A stretch of 54,424 nucleotides of DNA from Janthinobacterium sp. GW456P (GTDB lineage: Bacteria; Pseudomonadota; Gammaproteobacteria; Burkholderiales; Burkholderiaceae_D): NCBI RefSeq assembly GCF_002127655.1, contig NZ_NEHB01000039.1, positions 1 through 54,424 on the forward strand, read 5' to 3'. A program made the position numbers and the translations under genes. The notes beneath the pieces are model-generated. The model searched no databases. It was not told where the DNA came from and saw only the letters and a program-made list of their open reading frames with translations. Below, piece after piece: positions 44,664 through 54,424 of the stretch; the first letter of the stretch is position 1, and every line of letters begins with the position of its first letter.

Positions 44664-46166
44664 ATGAACGATCTCGATACCATCACCCACTTCATCAACG
44701 GCGCCAAAGTCGACACCCGAAGCGGCCGCTACGGCGACGTGTATAACCCTGCCCTGGGCGAACCGGTCGCCCGGGTGGCGCTGGGCACCGTGGAAGACGT
44801 GGACGCTGCCGTGCAGGCGGCTGCCGCCGCCTTTCCCGCGTGGTCGGCCACGCCGCCGCTGACGCGCGCCAGGGTCCTGTTCCGCTATCTGCAGCTGTGC
44901 CAGCAGCACACGGACGAATTTGCCGCCATGCTCACGCGCGAGCATGGCAAGACCTTTGCCGATGCGCAGGGTGAAGTGGCGCGCGGCATCGAGATGGTGG
45001 AATTTGCCGTCGGCATACCGCAATTGCTGAAGGGCGAATTCACGGACCAGATTTCGCGCGGCATCGACGCCTGGTCCATGCGCCAGGCGCTCGGCGTGGT
45101 GGCCGGCATCACGCCTTTTAACTTTCCCGTGATGGTGCCGATGTGGATGTTCCCGGTGGCGATTGCCTGCGGCAATACCTTCGTCTTGAAACCGTCCGAG
45201 CGCGATCCGTCCGCCTCTTTGCTGCATGCAAAACTGCTGAAAGAAGCGGGCTTGCCCGACGGCGTCTTCAACGTGGTACAGGGCGATAAAGTGACGGTCG
45301 ACGCCTTGCTCGACCACCCCGTGGTGCAGGCGATCAGCTTTGTCGGCTCCACGCCGATCGCCGAATACATCTATGCGCGCGGCAGCGCCAGCGGCAAGCG
45401 CGTGCAAGCCCTGGGCGGCGCGAAAAACCACATGGTCGTGATGCCCGACGCGGACATGAACATGACGGTCGACGCGCTGATCGGCGCGGCCTACGGATCG
45501 GCGGGCGAGCGTTGCATGGCCATCTCGGTGGTGGTGGCCGTGGGCGATGCGGGCGACAAGTTGATCGACGCACTCGCAACGCGCACGACTGCACTGAAAG
45601 TGCGCGACGGCATGGAAGATGGTGCGGAAATGGGCCCCGTCGTGTCCTTGGCCGCCAAGCAGCGGATCGAAAAACTGATCGCCTCGGGCGTGGAGCAGGG
45701 CGCCACCTTGGTCGTCGATGGCCGCAACCACGTGGTGCCGGGCCGCGAGAACGGTTTCTTCGTCGGCGGTACCTTGTTTGACCATGTGACGCGCGACATG
45801 AGCATCTACAAGGAAGAAATTTTCGGCCCCGTGCTGTGCGTGCTGCGGTGTCCTGACGTGGTGCACGCGGTGGAACTGATCAACGCCAACGAGTATGGCA
45901 ACGGCGTGGCCATCTATACGCGCGACGGCGGCGTGGCGCGCGAATTCGTGCGTCAGATCCAGGTCGGCATGGTGGGCGTCAACGTGCCCTTGCCCGTGCC
46001 GATGGCCTTCAACAGTTTCGGCGGCTGGAAGCGCAGCATGTTCGGCGACCACCACGCGTATGGCCCCGAGGGCGTGCGTTTCTACACGCGCCACAAGGCC
46101 GTGATGCAGCGCTGGCCGAATACGGCAAGCGCTGGTGTGGAATTTGCTTTTCCCCAGATGAAGTAA
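44664..46166 (+). CDS. mmsA: (Methyl)malonate-semialdehyde dehydrogenase, CoA-acylating
   Basis: 500 aa from [13 protein letters not shown] (AAGGA upstream; the frame is open far upstream inside the aminotransferase gene). NAD- and CoA-dependent decarboxylating enzyme giving acetyl-CoA from malonate semialdehyde or propionyl-CoA from the methyl form. MmsA marks: [20 protein letters not shown] (~148), [15 protein letters not shown] (~231), [16 protein letters not shown] (no catalytic Glu, as usual for CoA-acylating members) and [12 protein letters not shown] (catalytic Cys, ~285). It completes both uracil and thymine breakdown. Confidence 0.94.
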   Translation: MNDLDTITHFINGAKVDTRSGRYGDVYNPALGEPVARVALGTVEDVDAAVQAAAAAFPAWSATPPLTRARVLFRYLQLCQQHTDEFAAMLTREHGKTFADAQGEVARGIEMVEFAVGIPQLLKGEFTDQISRGIDAWSMRQALGVVAGITPFNFPVMVPMWMFPVAIACGNTFVLKPSERDPSASLLHAKLLKEAGLPDGVFNVVQGDKVTVDALLDHPVVQAISFVGSTPIAEYIYARGSASGKRVQALGGAKNHMVVMPDADMNMTVDALIGAAYGSAGERCMAISVVVAVGDAGDKLIDALATRTTALKVRDGMEDGAEMGPVVSLAAKQRIEKLIASGVEQGATLVVDGRNHVVPGRENGFFVGGTLFDHVTRDMSIYKEEIFGPVLCVLRCPDVVHAVELINANEYGNGVAIYTRDGGVAREFVRQIQVGMVGVNVPLPVPMAFNSFGGWKRSMFGDHHAYGPEGVRFYTRHKAVMQRWPNTASAGVEFAFPQMK

Positions 46167-46212
46167 GGGTTTCAAATTACAAGCCGGCCGCACATAACAA
46201 GAGGAATACGCG

Positions 46213-47580
46213 ATGATCGAGTCTTTGAACTATTTGCCGCATCCCGCCCTGCCCAACGAGGAACTGGCGGGCCACTTCACGGACCTGGCGCCGCCCCTGA
46301 CGGGGCGCCAGGCCGCCATCGAAAGCGCCCGCTGCCTGTACTGCTACGACGCGCCGTGCAGCCGCATCTGTCCGTCGGAAATCGACGTGGCCAGCTTCAT
46401 CCGCAATATCCACGAGAAGAACATCAATGGCGCCGCCGCCGGCATCCTGAAACAGAACATCCTGGGCGGCAGCTGCGCCCGCGTCTGCCCGACGGAAATC
46501 CTGTGCGAAGACGTCTGCGTGCGCAACCACGACGGGGAAGGCCAGCCCGTCAAGATTGGCCTGTTGCAGCGCTATGCCGTCGATCATGCACATTTTGCGG
46601 CGCATCCATTCCGGCGCGCGGCCGCCACCGGCAAGACCGTCGCCGTCGTCGGCGCAGGACCGGCGGGACTGTCGTGCGCGCACCGCCTGGCCATGCTGGG
46701 CCACGACGTGGTGATCTTTGAAAAAGAAGGCAAGGCGGGCGGCCTGAATGAATACGGCATCGCCAGGTACAAGCTGACGGACGATTTCGCGCAAAAGGAA
46801 ATCGACTTCCTGCTGGGCATCGGCGGCATCACGATCCGATGTAGTCAGGTGCTGGGTGGGAATGTGCAGCTGCGCGACCTGCACGCGCAGTACGACGCCG
46901 TCTTCCTGGGCCTGGGCTTGGGTGCCAGCCGCAAGCTGGGCTTGACGGGCGAGGATGCGCCGGGCTTGCTGGCCGCCGTCGACTACATCGCCGCGCTGCG
47001 CCAGGCGGACGACCTGGCCGCGCTGCCCGTGCCGAAACGGGCGATCGTGATTGGCGCCGGCAATACGGCCATCGACATGGCCGTGCAGATCCAGCGCCTG
47101 GGCGCCGAGGAAGTCACGCTCGTGTACCGGCGCGGTTCCGACGCCATGACGGCCACCCACCATGAGCAGGAGATCGCCAAGGCGAACCAGGTGCGCATGC
47201 TGACGTGGGCCCAGCCGCAGCAGGTGCTGCTCGATACTGCCGGCAAGGTGGCCGGCATGCGCTTCGAGAAGACGCAGATGCAGGGCACGCGCCTCGCGGG
47301 CAGCGGCGAAACGTTCGACGTGGCGGCAGACGCCATCTTCAAGGCCATCGGCCAGAGCCTCGATGCGCAGGTGCTGCATGACCCGATGGCATCCTTGTTG
47401 CGGCGCGAAGGCGACAAGATCGCCGTCGACGCGCTCTTTCGCACGGTGCTGCCGGGGGTCTACGCGGGCGGCGACTGCGTGGCGCCGGGGCAGGACTTGA
47501 CGGTGCAAGCCGTCCAGCATGGCAAGCTGGCCGCACTGGCCATCCATTCCGATTTGTTGAATAAAGTGGAGGCTGCATAA
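46213..47580 (+). CDS. preT: NAD-dependent dihydropyrimidine dehydrogenase subunit PreT
   Basis: 455 aa, the flavin and NAD-binding half of bacterial DPD. The N-terminal Fe-S region has cysteine clusters CLYCYDAPCSRICP (~37) and GGSCARVCPTEILCEDVCV (~87). FAD-binding VAVVGAGPAGLSCAHRLA (~142) and a second Rossmann GAGNTAIDMAVQIQRLG (~280) follow. With PreA it reduces uracil and thymine to the dihydro forms (reversible). The stop overlaps the preA start by one base (TAATG). Electron path: NADH to FAD to Fe-S to FMN in PreA. Confidence 0.94.
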   Translation: MIESLNYLPHPALPNEELAGHFTDLAPPLTGRQAAIESARCLYCYDAPCSRICPSEIDVASFIRNIHEKNINGAAAGILKQNILGGSCARVCPTEILCEDVCVRNHDGEGQPVKIGLLQRYAVDHAHFAAHPFRRAAATGKTVAVVGAGPAGLSCAHRLAMLGHDVVIFEKEGKAGGLNEYGIARYKLTDDFAQKEIDFLLGIGGITIRCSQVLGGNVQLRDLHAQYDAVFLGLGLGASRKLGLTGEDAPGLLAAVDYIAALRQADDLAALPVPKRAIVIGAGNTAIDMAVQIQRLGAEEVTLVYRRGSDAMTATHHEQEIAKANQVRMLTWAQPQQVLLDTAGKVAGMRFEKTQMQGTRLAGSGETFDVAADAIFKAIGQSLDAQVLHDPMASLLRREGDKIAVDALFRTVLPGVYAGGDCVAPGQDLTVQAVQHGKLAALAIHSDLLNKVEAA

Positions 47581-48860
47581 TGGCTGATCTCAGCATCGAA
47601 TTTTGCGGCATCAAGGCGCCGAACCCGTTCTGGCTGGCGTCCGCGCCGCCGACCGACAAGGCGTATAACGTGGTGCGCGCCTTCGAGGCGGGGTGGGGCG
47701 GCGTCGTGTGGAAGACGCTCGGTGAAGACCCTGCCGCCGTCAACGTCTCGTCGCGCTATTCCGCTCTGTACGGCAAGAACCGCGAAGTGGTCGGTTTCAA
47801 TAACATCGAGCTGATCACCGACCGCTCTTTGGCAATCAACCTGCGCGAAATCACGCAGGTGAAAAAGGACTGGCCCGACCGCGCCATGATCGTCTCCCTG
47901 ATGCTGCCCTGCGAAGAGCACTACTGGGCCGACATCCTGCCCAAGGTCGAGGCGACGGGGGCGGACGGCATCGAGCTCAATTTCGGCTGCCCGCACGGCA
48001 TGCCGGAGCGGGGCATGGGCGCGGCCGTGGGCCAGGTGCCCGAGTATGTGCAGATGGTCACTGCCTGGTGCAAGAAACACAGCCGCTTGCCCGTCATTGT
48101 CAAGCTCACGCCCAACATCACGGACGTGCGCATGCCGGCGCGCGCGGCCAAGGCGGGCGGCGCTGATGCCGTCTCGCTGATCAATACCATCAATTCGATT
48201 ACCTCGCTGGACCTGGACCGCATGGTGGCCCTGCCGATTGTCGGTGGCGCCAGCACCCACGGCGGCTATTGCGGGTCTGCCGTCAAACCGATTGCACTCA
48301 ACATGGTGGCGGAAATCGCCCGCGATCCGCAGACGCGGGGCTTGCCCATTTCCGGCATCGGCGGCATCGGCAACTGGCGCGACGCGGCGGAATTCCTCGC
48401 CCTGGGCGCCGGCTGCGTGCAGGTGTGCACGGCCGCCATGCTGCATGGTTTTCGCATCGTCGACGAGATGAAGGATGGCCTGTCGCGCTGGATGGATGAA
48501 AAGGGCTATGCGCGCATCAGCGACTTTTCCGGCAAGGCCGTGGCCAACACGACGGACTGGAAATACCTGGACATGAATTACCAGGTCATCGCGCAGATCA
48601 ACCAGGACGACTGCATCAAATGCGGCAAGTGCTACGTGGCTTGCGAAGACACGTCGCACCAGTCGATTGCGCAACTGATCGACGACGCCGGCACGCGCAC
48701 GTATGAGGTGATCAAGGAGGAATGCGTGGGCTGCAACCTGTGCGAAATCACCTGTCCGGTGCAGGGCTGCATCACGATGGTGCCGCAAGCAACGGGCAAG
48801 CCATACATGAACTGGACGCAGGATCCGCGCAACCCTCGGGCAGTGGCGGAGTCGGCATAG
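47580..48860 (+). CDS. preA: Dihydropyrimidine dehydrogenase subunit PreA
   Basis: 426 aa. FMN-binding TIM barrel (IKAPNPFWLASAPPTDK at the start; ELNFGCPHGMPERGMGAAVG with the catalytic Cys; VKLTPNITDVRMPARAA; GGYCGSAVKPIAL; ISGIGGIGNWRDAAEFLALGA) and, from ~338, a ferredoxin tail with two 4Fe-4S motifs (DDCIKCGKCYVACED and EECVGCNLCEITCPVQGC). Partner of PreT. Same organisation as E. coli PreTA. Confidence 0.95.
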   Translation: MADLSIEFCGIKAPNPFWLASAPPTDKAYNVVRAFEAGWGGVVWKTLGEDPAAVNVSSRYSALYGKNREVVGFNNIELITDRSLAINLREITQVKKDWPDRAMIVSLMLPCEEHYWADILPKVEATGADGIELNFGCPHGMPERGMGAAVGQVPEYVQMVTAWCKKHSRLPVIVKLTPNITDVRMPARAAKAGGADAVSLINTINSITSLDLDRMVALPIVGGASTHGGYCGSAVKPIALNMVAEIARDPQTRGLPISGIGGIGNWRDAAEFLALGAGCVQVCTAAMLHGFRIVDEMKDGLSRWMDEKGYARISDFSGKAVANTTDWKYLDMNYQVIAQINQDDCIKCGKCYVACEDTSHQSIAQLIDDAGTRTYEVIKEECVGCNLCEITCPVQGCITMVPQATGKPYMNWTQDPRNPRAVAESA

Positions 48861-48969
48861 GGCACGTTTTTTGCGTGCGCATATTTTATAAACGGTTGCC
48901 CAACTTTGCAGTAAGCTAGGCCGCAGCCGTTTGTAAAACGCCCAACCTCCCAACCGATGGAGCAACCCT

Positions 48970-50454
48970 GTGAACCACGACTATTCTGGCAATACGCAAC
49001 TCTGGAATGAAGACCTTGCGCCCACCACGGCGGCGCAACGCACCTGGCGCTGGTACCACTTCGCCGCGCTGTGGGTCGGCATGGTGATGTGCATTCCCGC
49101 CTACACCCTGTCGGCCAGCCTGATCGACAGCGGCATGTCCGGTTACCAGGCCGTGCTCACGGTGTTTCTCGCCAACGCCATCGTGCTCCTGCCCATGCTG
49201 CTGATCGGCCATGCGGGCACCAAGTACGGCATCCCGTATGCGGTGCTGGCGCGAGCCTCGTTCGGCACCATGGGCGCGCGCCTGCCGGCACTGATGCGCG
49301 CCATCGTCGCCTGCGGCTGGTACGGCATCCAGACCTGGTTCGGCGGGCAGATGATCTACACGCTGATGGGCGTGCTGATGGGGCATGAACTGGGCGGTGA
49401 GAAGATCGCGGGCCTGGGCATCAACGGCAGCCAGCTGCTGTGCTTCCTGGCTTTCTGGGCCATCCAGTTCTATTACATCCTGCATGGCATGGAATCGATC
49501 CGCAAGCTCGAAACCTATACGGCGCCCCTGAAAATCCTGATCTGCTTCGTGCTGCTGTACTGGGTGCACAGCAAGGCGGGCGGCGTGGCCAGCTTGCTGG
49601 ACCAGCCATCGCAGTTCATCCCCGGCGGCAAAAAGGCGGGCCAGTTCTGGAGCGTCTTCTGGCCATCGCTGACGGCCATGGTGGGCTTCTGGGCCACCCT
49701 GGCCTTGAACATTCCCGACTTCACGCGCTTCGCCAAGACGCAGCGCGACCAGATCGTGGGGCAGTCCGTCGGCTTGCCCGTGCCCATGGGTTTGCTCGCC
49801 ATGCTGGCCGTGATCGTCACCGCCGGTTCCGTCGTCATGTACGGCAAGGCCATCTGGGACCCCGTCGACCTGGCCAGCCGCATGACGGGCGCCGCCGTGC
49901 TGATCGCCCTGATCATCCTGCTGATCGACACGGTCAGCGTCAACCTGGCGGCCAACCTGGTGGGGCCGGCCTACGACTTTTCCTCGCTGGCGCCGAAGCA
50001 GATTTCATACAAGATGGGCGGCTACATTACGGCCTTCATCGCCATCGTCATGATGCCGTGGAAGGTTCTCGAATCGACGCAGGGCTATATCTTTACGTGG
50101 CTGATCGGCTATTCGGCCCTGCTGGGTCCCATCGCCGGCATCCTCATCGTCGACTATTATTTCGTGCGCAAGACGCAGCTCGACGTCAGGCAGCTGTACC
50201 GCGACGACGGCGTCTATTCGTATGGCGGCGGCTGGAACATGGCGGCGCTGATCGCCTTTTTCATCGCCGTGCTGCCGAACATCCCGGGCTTTTTGAACGC
50301 GGCCTTTCCCACGGCGTTTCCCGGCGTGGCCGAAGGCTTTAAAACCATCTATACCTACGCCTGGTTCGTGGGCGTGGCCATCGCCGCCGTCGTGTACGGC
50401 GTCATGATGAAGGGCAAGGCCGTGGCGCACGTGCAGCAGGCGCCGCAGTTGTAA
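48970..50454 (+). CDS. NCS1-family nucleobase:cation symporter
   Basis: 494 aa, ~12 membrane segments, starting with GTG (GATGGAG 5-8 bases upstream). The N-terminal NEDLAPTTAAQRTWRWYHFAALWVGMVMCIPAYTLSASLI is the NCS1 signature including the substrate-contact Trp region; a mid-protein FGGQMIYTLMGVLMG and the WATLALNIPDFTRFAK helix also fit. Members carry uracil, allantoin, hydantoin or cytosine. Position between preA and hydA suggests uracil/thymine or dihydropyrimidine import. A 109-bp gap precedes it, possibly with its own promoter. Confidence 0.9.
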   Translation: MNHDYSGNTQLWNEDLAPTTAAQRTWRWYHFAALWVGMVMCIPAYTLSASLIDSGMSGYQAVLTVFLANAIVLLPMLLIGHAGTKYGIPYAVLARASFGTMGARLPALMRAIVACGWYGIQTWFGGQMIYTLMGVLMGHELGGEKIAGLGINGSQLLCFLAFWAIQFYYILHGMESIRKLETYTAPLKILICFVLLYWVHSKAGGVASLLDQPSQFIPGGKKAGQFWSVFWPSLTAMVGFWATLALNIPDFTRFAKTQRDQIVGQSVGLPVPMGLLAMLAVIVTAGSVVMYGKAIWDPVDLASRMTGAAVLIALIILLIDTVSVNLAANLVGPAYDFSSLAPKQISYKMGGYITAFIAIVMMPWKVLESTQGYIFTWLIGYSALLGPIAGILIVDYYFVRKTQLDVRQLYRDDGVYSYGGGWNMAALIAFFIAVLPNIPGFLNAAFPTAFPGVAEGFKTIYTYAWFVGVAIAAVVYGVMMKGKAVAHVQQAPQL

Positions 50455-50461
50455 TCACTGA

Positions 50462-51862
<1,401 letters not shown>

Positions 51863-51871
51863 GGAGTTACG

Positions 51872-53107
51872 ATGGATGCATTGCGTATCAACGGCGAACG
51901 CTTGTGGGCAGCGCTGATGGAACTGGCGCGGATCGGCGCGACAGCCAAGGGCGGCGTCAAGCGCCTGGCCCTGACGGACCTCGACAAGGAAGGCCGCGAC
52001 CTGGTGGTGCGCTGGGGCCGCGAAGCGGGCATGAGCATCACCATCGACCAGATCGGCAACGTCTTCATGCGCCGCGACGGCACGGACAATAGCTTGCCAC
52101 CCGTGATGACAGGCAGCCATATCGACACCCAGCCCACGGGCGGCAAGTTCGATGGCAATTACGGCGTGCTGGCCGGCCTGGAGGTGGTGCGCACCCTGAA
52201 CGATTTACAGATCAAGACGCGGGCACCCATCGAGGTGGCCTTCTGGACCAATGAAGAGGGTTCGCGCTTCGTGCCCGTGATGATGGGTTCCGGCGTCTTC
52301 TGCGGCGCCTTTTCGCTCGAAACGGCCTATGCGGCGAAAGACACGGAGGGAAAAACGGTAGGCGAGGAACTGGCGCGCATCGGATACAAGGGTGAGCAGG
52401 TACCGGGCGATCATCCGATCGGCGCCTATTTTGAAACGCATATCGAGCAGGGTCCCGTGCTGGAAGACGCCGACAAGGTGATCGGCGTGGTGCCGGCCGT
52501 GATGGGCCTGTCCTGGTACGACTGCGTGGTGACGGGCATGGAAGCGCATGCGGGTCCCACGCCCATGGGCTTGCGCAAGGATGCGCTGCAGGTGGCCACC
52601 ACCATCATGCAGGAAGTCGTGGCGATCGCCAACCGCTACCCGCCGTATGGGCGCGGCACGGTGGGCATGGTGCAGGTGTTCCCCAACAGCCGCAACGTGA
52701 TCCCGGGCGAAGTCAAATTCAGCATCGACCTGCGCAACGTGAACGATGCACTGCTCAACACCATGCATGGCGAGATCACGGCCTTCATCGACGCCACGCG
52801 CGAAAAAACAGGCTTGGGCATTTCACTGGAAAGAGTCTCTTATTACCCGCCATGCCCGTTCCACCCCGATTGCGTGGGCGCCGTGCGCAACGCGACTGAA
52901 AAACTCGGCTACTCCGTGATGGACGTGGTCTCGGGCGCCGGCCATGATGCCATCTATGCGGCCCGGCTGGCGCCGGCTGGCATGATCTTCGTGCCGTGCA
53001 AGGACGGCATCAGCCACAATGAAATCGAGGACGCCAAGCCCGAGCACCTGGCAGCGGGCTGCAATGTGCTGCTGCACGCGATGCTGGAACGGGCCGTGGC
53101 GGTGTAA
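51872..53107 (+). CDS. N-carbamoyl-beta-alanine amidohydrolase (M20-type, zinc)
   Basis: 411 aa, hydantoinase/carbamoylase family. Removes the carbamoyl group from N-carbamoyl-beta-alanine or -beta-aminoisobutyrate, giving NH3, CO2 and the beta-amino acid. Metal motifs: MTGSHIDTQPTGGKFDGNYG (~80; His and Asp), WTNEEGSRFVPVMMGS (~125), YFETHIEQGPVLE (~190), then VVSGAGHDAIYAARLAPAGM (~350). It closes the pyrimidine operon. The convergent paralogue AllC (same family) starts 2 bp past its stop; the surrounding operon decides between the beta-ureidopropionase and allantoate roles. Confidence 0.92.
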   Translation: MDALRINGERLWAALMELARIGATAKGGVKRLALTDLDKEGRDLVVRWGREAGMSITIDQIGNVFMRRDGTDNSLPPVMTGSHIDTQPTGGKFDGNYGVLAGLEVVRTLNDLQIKTRAPIEVAFWTNEEGSRFVPVMMGSGVFCGAFSLETAYAAKDTEGKTVGEELARIGYKGEQVPGDHPIGAYFETHIEQGPVLEDADKVIGVVPAVMGLSWYDCVVTGMEAHAGPTPMGLRKDALQVATTIMQEVVAIANRYPPYGRGTVGMVQVFPNSRNVIPGEVKFSIDLRNVNDALLNTMHGEITAFIDATREKTGLGISLERVSYYPPCPFHPDCVGAVRNATEKLGYSVMDVVSGAGHDAIYAARLAPAGMIFVPCKDGISHNEIEDAKPEHLAAGCNVLLHAMLERAVAV

Positions 53108-53109
53108 GC

Positions 53110-54424
53110 TCAGGGCTTGGGCTGGAAGCCGCGCAAAAACGCCAGCAGCGCGCGCGCCGCGATGTCGGCGTCGTCCGCCGTCATGGTTTCCAGCGGATTG
53201 TGGCTGATGCCGCCATTGCCGCAGCGGGTAAACAGCATGGCCACGTCGGTGATGGCGGCCATGGCCATGGCGTCGTGGCCGGCGCCCGACAGCAACGCAT
53301 GCGGTTCGATGCCGACCGATTCCACGGCCTGCGCCAGTTGCGCCATCAGCCAGGGCGCGCACGGCGCCGCGCGCGCCGACAGCAGCAGTTCCAGCTGGTA
53401 GTCGATCTGGCGCCGCGCGCAGATGGCGGCGATGCCATCCAAAATATCGTCGACGGCTGCCTGGCGTACCGTGTCGCTGGCCGCGCGGATATCGAGCGAC
53501 AGGGTGCAGGCGCCGGCGATCACGTTGACGGAGCCGTTGGGCACCTGCAGCTGGCCCACGGTGCCCACCAGTGCCTCGCCCTGGTTGCAGCGCTGCTCCA
53601 CCAGCAGGATGATTTCGGCGGCCGCGCTGGCCGCGTCCTTGCGCATGGTCATGGGCGTGGTGCCCGCGTGGCTGGCCACGCCGCCAAGATTGACCAGGTA
53701 GCGCGAGCTGCCGGCGATCGCCGTGACGATGCCCAGCGGCAGGTCGCGCTCGAGCAGCACGGGACCCTGTTCGATATGCACTTCCACATAGCCGAGCAAG
53801 TCGGCCGGGTCGCGCGCGATGGCGCCGATGGCGCTGGCCTCGTGGCCGGCGGCGGCCAGCGCCTCGCGCATGCTCACGCCGTCCGCGTCACGCTGCTCCA
53901 GCAGCGACACGTCGAACTTGCCCGTGACGGCCGTGCTGCCCAAAAACGTGCTCTTGAAGCGCACGCCTTCCTCTTCCGCGAAGCCGACGACCTCGAAATG
54001 AAACGGCAGCTTTTCGCCCCGTTCATGCAGGTGGCGCACGACGGCGATCGGCAGCACGATGCCGAGGCGGCCATCGTACTTGCCGCCGTTGCGCACCGTG
54101 TCGTAATGCGATCCCGTCATCAGGGTTTTTGCGCCCGGCGTGTCGGACAGGTAGCGCCCGACGACATTGCCGACGGCGTCGATGTGTACCTGCATGCCCG
54201 CGTCCCGCATCCAGTCGGCCAGCTGCGCGGCCGTTTGCCGGTGCGCCGGCGTCAGATAGGCGCAGGTCAGGTTGTAATCGCTGTCGCTCCAGCCGGCCAG
54301 GGTTTCCGCCTGCTGCATGATGACCGGGCCGAAGTCCAGGCGCACGTCGAACAGGTCGTTCAGGCGCAGCTCGGCGATGCGCTTGATCTGCCGCAGCGAT
54401 TCGGCCAGTTCATCGGCGTGGCGG
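53110..54424 (-). CDS. allC: UraD-allantoate amidohydrolase fusion, N-terminus cut by window
   Basis: The C-terminal ~411 residues are an M20-type allantoate amidohydrolase: LMTGSHYDTVRNGGKYDGRLG, FAEEEGVRFKSTFLGS, VEVHIEQGPVLL and LLSGAGHDAMAMAAI. A GTG at 54345 could start it, but the frame stays open to the window edge. The 26 residues before it include ADELAESLRQIKRIAELRLNDL, the C-terminal helix pattern of OHCU decarboxylase (UraD). I read this as a UraD-AllC fusion whose start lies beyond 54424. It would take OHCU to S-allantoin and, after PuuE, allantoate to ureidoglycine products. It is convergent with the pyrimidine operon. Confidence 0.85.
   Translation of the reverse strand, partial: RHADELAESLRQIKRIAELRLNDLFDVRLDFGPVIMQQAETLAGWSDSDYNLTCAYLTPAHRQTAAQLADWMRDAGMQVHIDAVGNVVGRYLSDTPGAKTLMTGSHYDTVRNGGKYDGRLGIVLPIAVVRHLHERGEKLPFHFEVVGFAEEEGVRFKSTFLGSTAVTGKFDVSLLEQRDADGVSMREALAAAGHEASAIGAIARDPADLLGYVEVHIEQGPVLLERDLPLGIVTAIAGSSRYLVNLGGVASHAGTTPMTMRKDAASAAAEIILLVEQRCNQGEALVGTVGQLQVPNGSVNVIAGACTLSLDIRAASDTVRQAAVDDILDGIAAICARRQIDYQLELLLSARAAPCAPWLMAQLAQAVESVGIEPHALLSGAGHDAMAMAAITDVAMLFTRCGNGGISHNPLETMTADDADIAARALLAFLRGFQPKP

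Noticed and set aside
51872..54345. Tandem duplication of the two M20-type hydrolases
   Set aside because: They belong to one family but are convergent and differ in residues around shared motifs, and one is fused to UraD. Separate beta-ureidopropionase and allantoate roles explain them better than a recent duplication.

Overview
The window is GC-rich DNA with tightly packed genes from what looks like a betaproteobacterium of the Oxalobacteraceae (Janthinobacterium, Massilia or Duganella type). This is inferred from protein character, a PEP-CTERM protein, GGGGTCAGACCCC-type repeats and gene content; no database was consulted. It opens in the 3' end of a 5S rRNA gene. Nearly everything after that concerns taking up and breaking down nucleic acids, nucleosides and bases.

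Layout. (1) 1-8000: end of an rRNA operon, then purine catabolism: uraH (minus), puuE, xdhABC and guaD. (2) 8041-17895: exported proteins that would process nucleic acids and nucleotides outside the cytoplasm: an adenosine deaminase-like enzyme with a signal peptide, a large TonB-dependent receptor, a 5'-nucleotidase lipoprotein, a phospholipase D-fold protein and an S1/P1 nuclease. (3) 17931-19737: a DeoR-type regulator divergent from a Nudix/DUF4406-like fusion. (4) 19786-24444 (minus): a BMP/PnrA-type nucleoside ABC transporter. (5) 24959-28049 (minus): a LysR regulator, psuG and an HTH-PfkB psuK. (6) 28416-37046: xapA-type purine nucleoside phosphorylase, deoB, deoC, an ALDH16-type two-domain aldehyde dehydrogenase, deoA, cdd and an enlarged CDA-fold deaminase. 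(7) 37048-40946: genes with no evident link to nucleotides (M19 dipeptidase, VOC protein, small membrane protein, small outer-membrane barrel, PEP-CTERM protein). (8) 40960-53107: rutR-like and MocR-type regulators divergent from a complete reductive pyrimidine pathway (omega-aminotransferase, mmsA, preT, preA, NCS1 permease, hydA, N-carbamoyl-beta-alanine hydrolase). (9) 53110 to the end (minus): allantoate amidohydrolase fused to the C-terminus of an OHCU decarboxylase (UraD), cut by the window edge.

How the genes fit together (inference). Polynucleotides would be cut and dephosphorylated outside the cytoplasm, imported through the TonB receptor and ABC transporter, and split by XapA, DeoA, Cdd and PsuK/PsuG. 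The sugars go to glycolysis through DeoB/DeoC, and ALDH16 may remove acetaldehyde. Purine bases follow guaD-xdh-uraH-uraD-puuE-allC, and pyrimidine bases follow pre-hyd-carbamoylase-aminotransferase-mmsA. No urate oxidase is visible.

The strongest unexplained signal is a promoter-like module present three times: an 8-7-8 inverted repeat ATTTATAT-N7-(A/G)TATAAAT, exactly 18 bp, TTGYCA, 17-18 bp, then GATGCATAGTG. It precedes the TonB receptor, the ABC transporter operon and xapA-deo. The repeat contains a T-N11-A box near -65, as LysR-type activators use, and a LysR gene lies next to one copy. This suggests a coordinated nucleoside-scavenging regulon.
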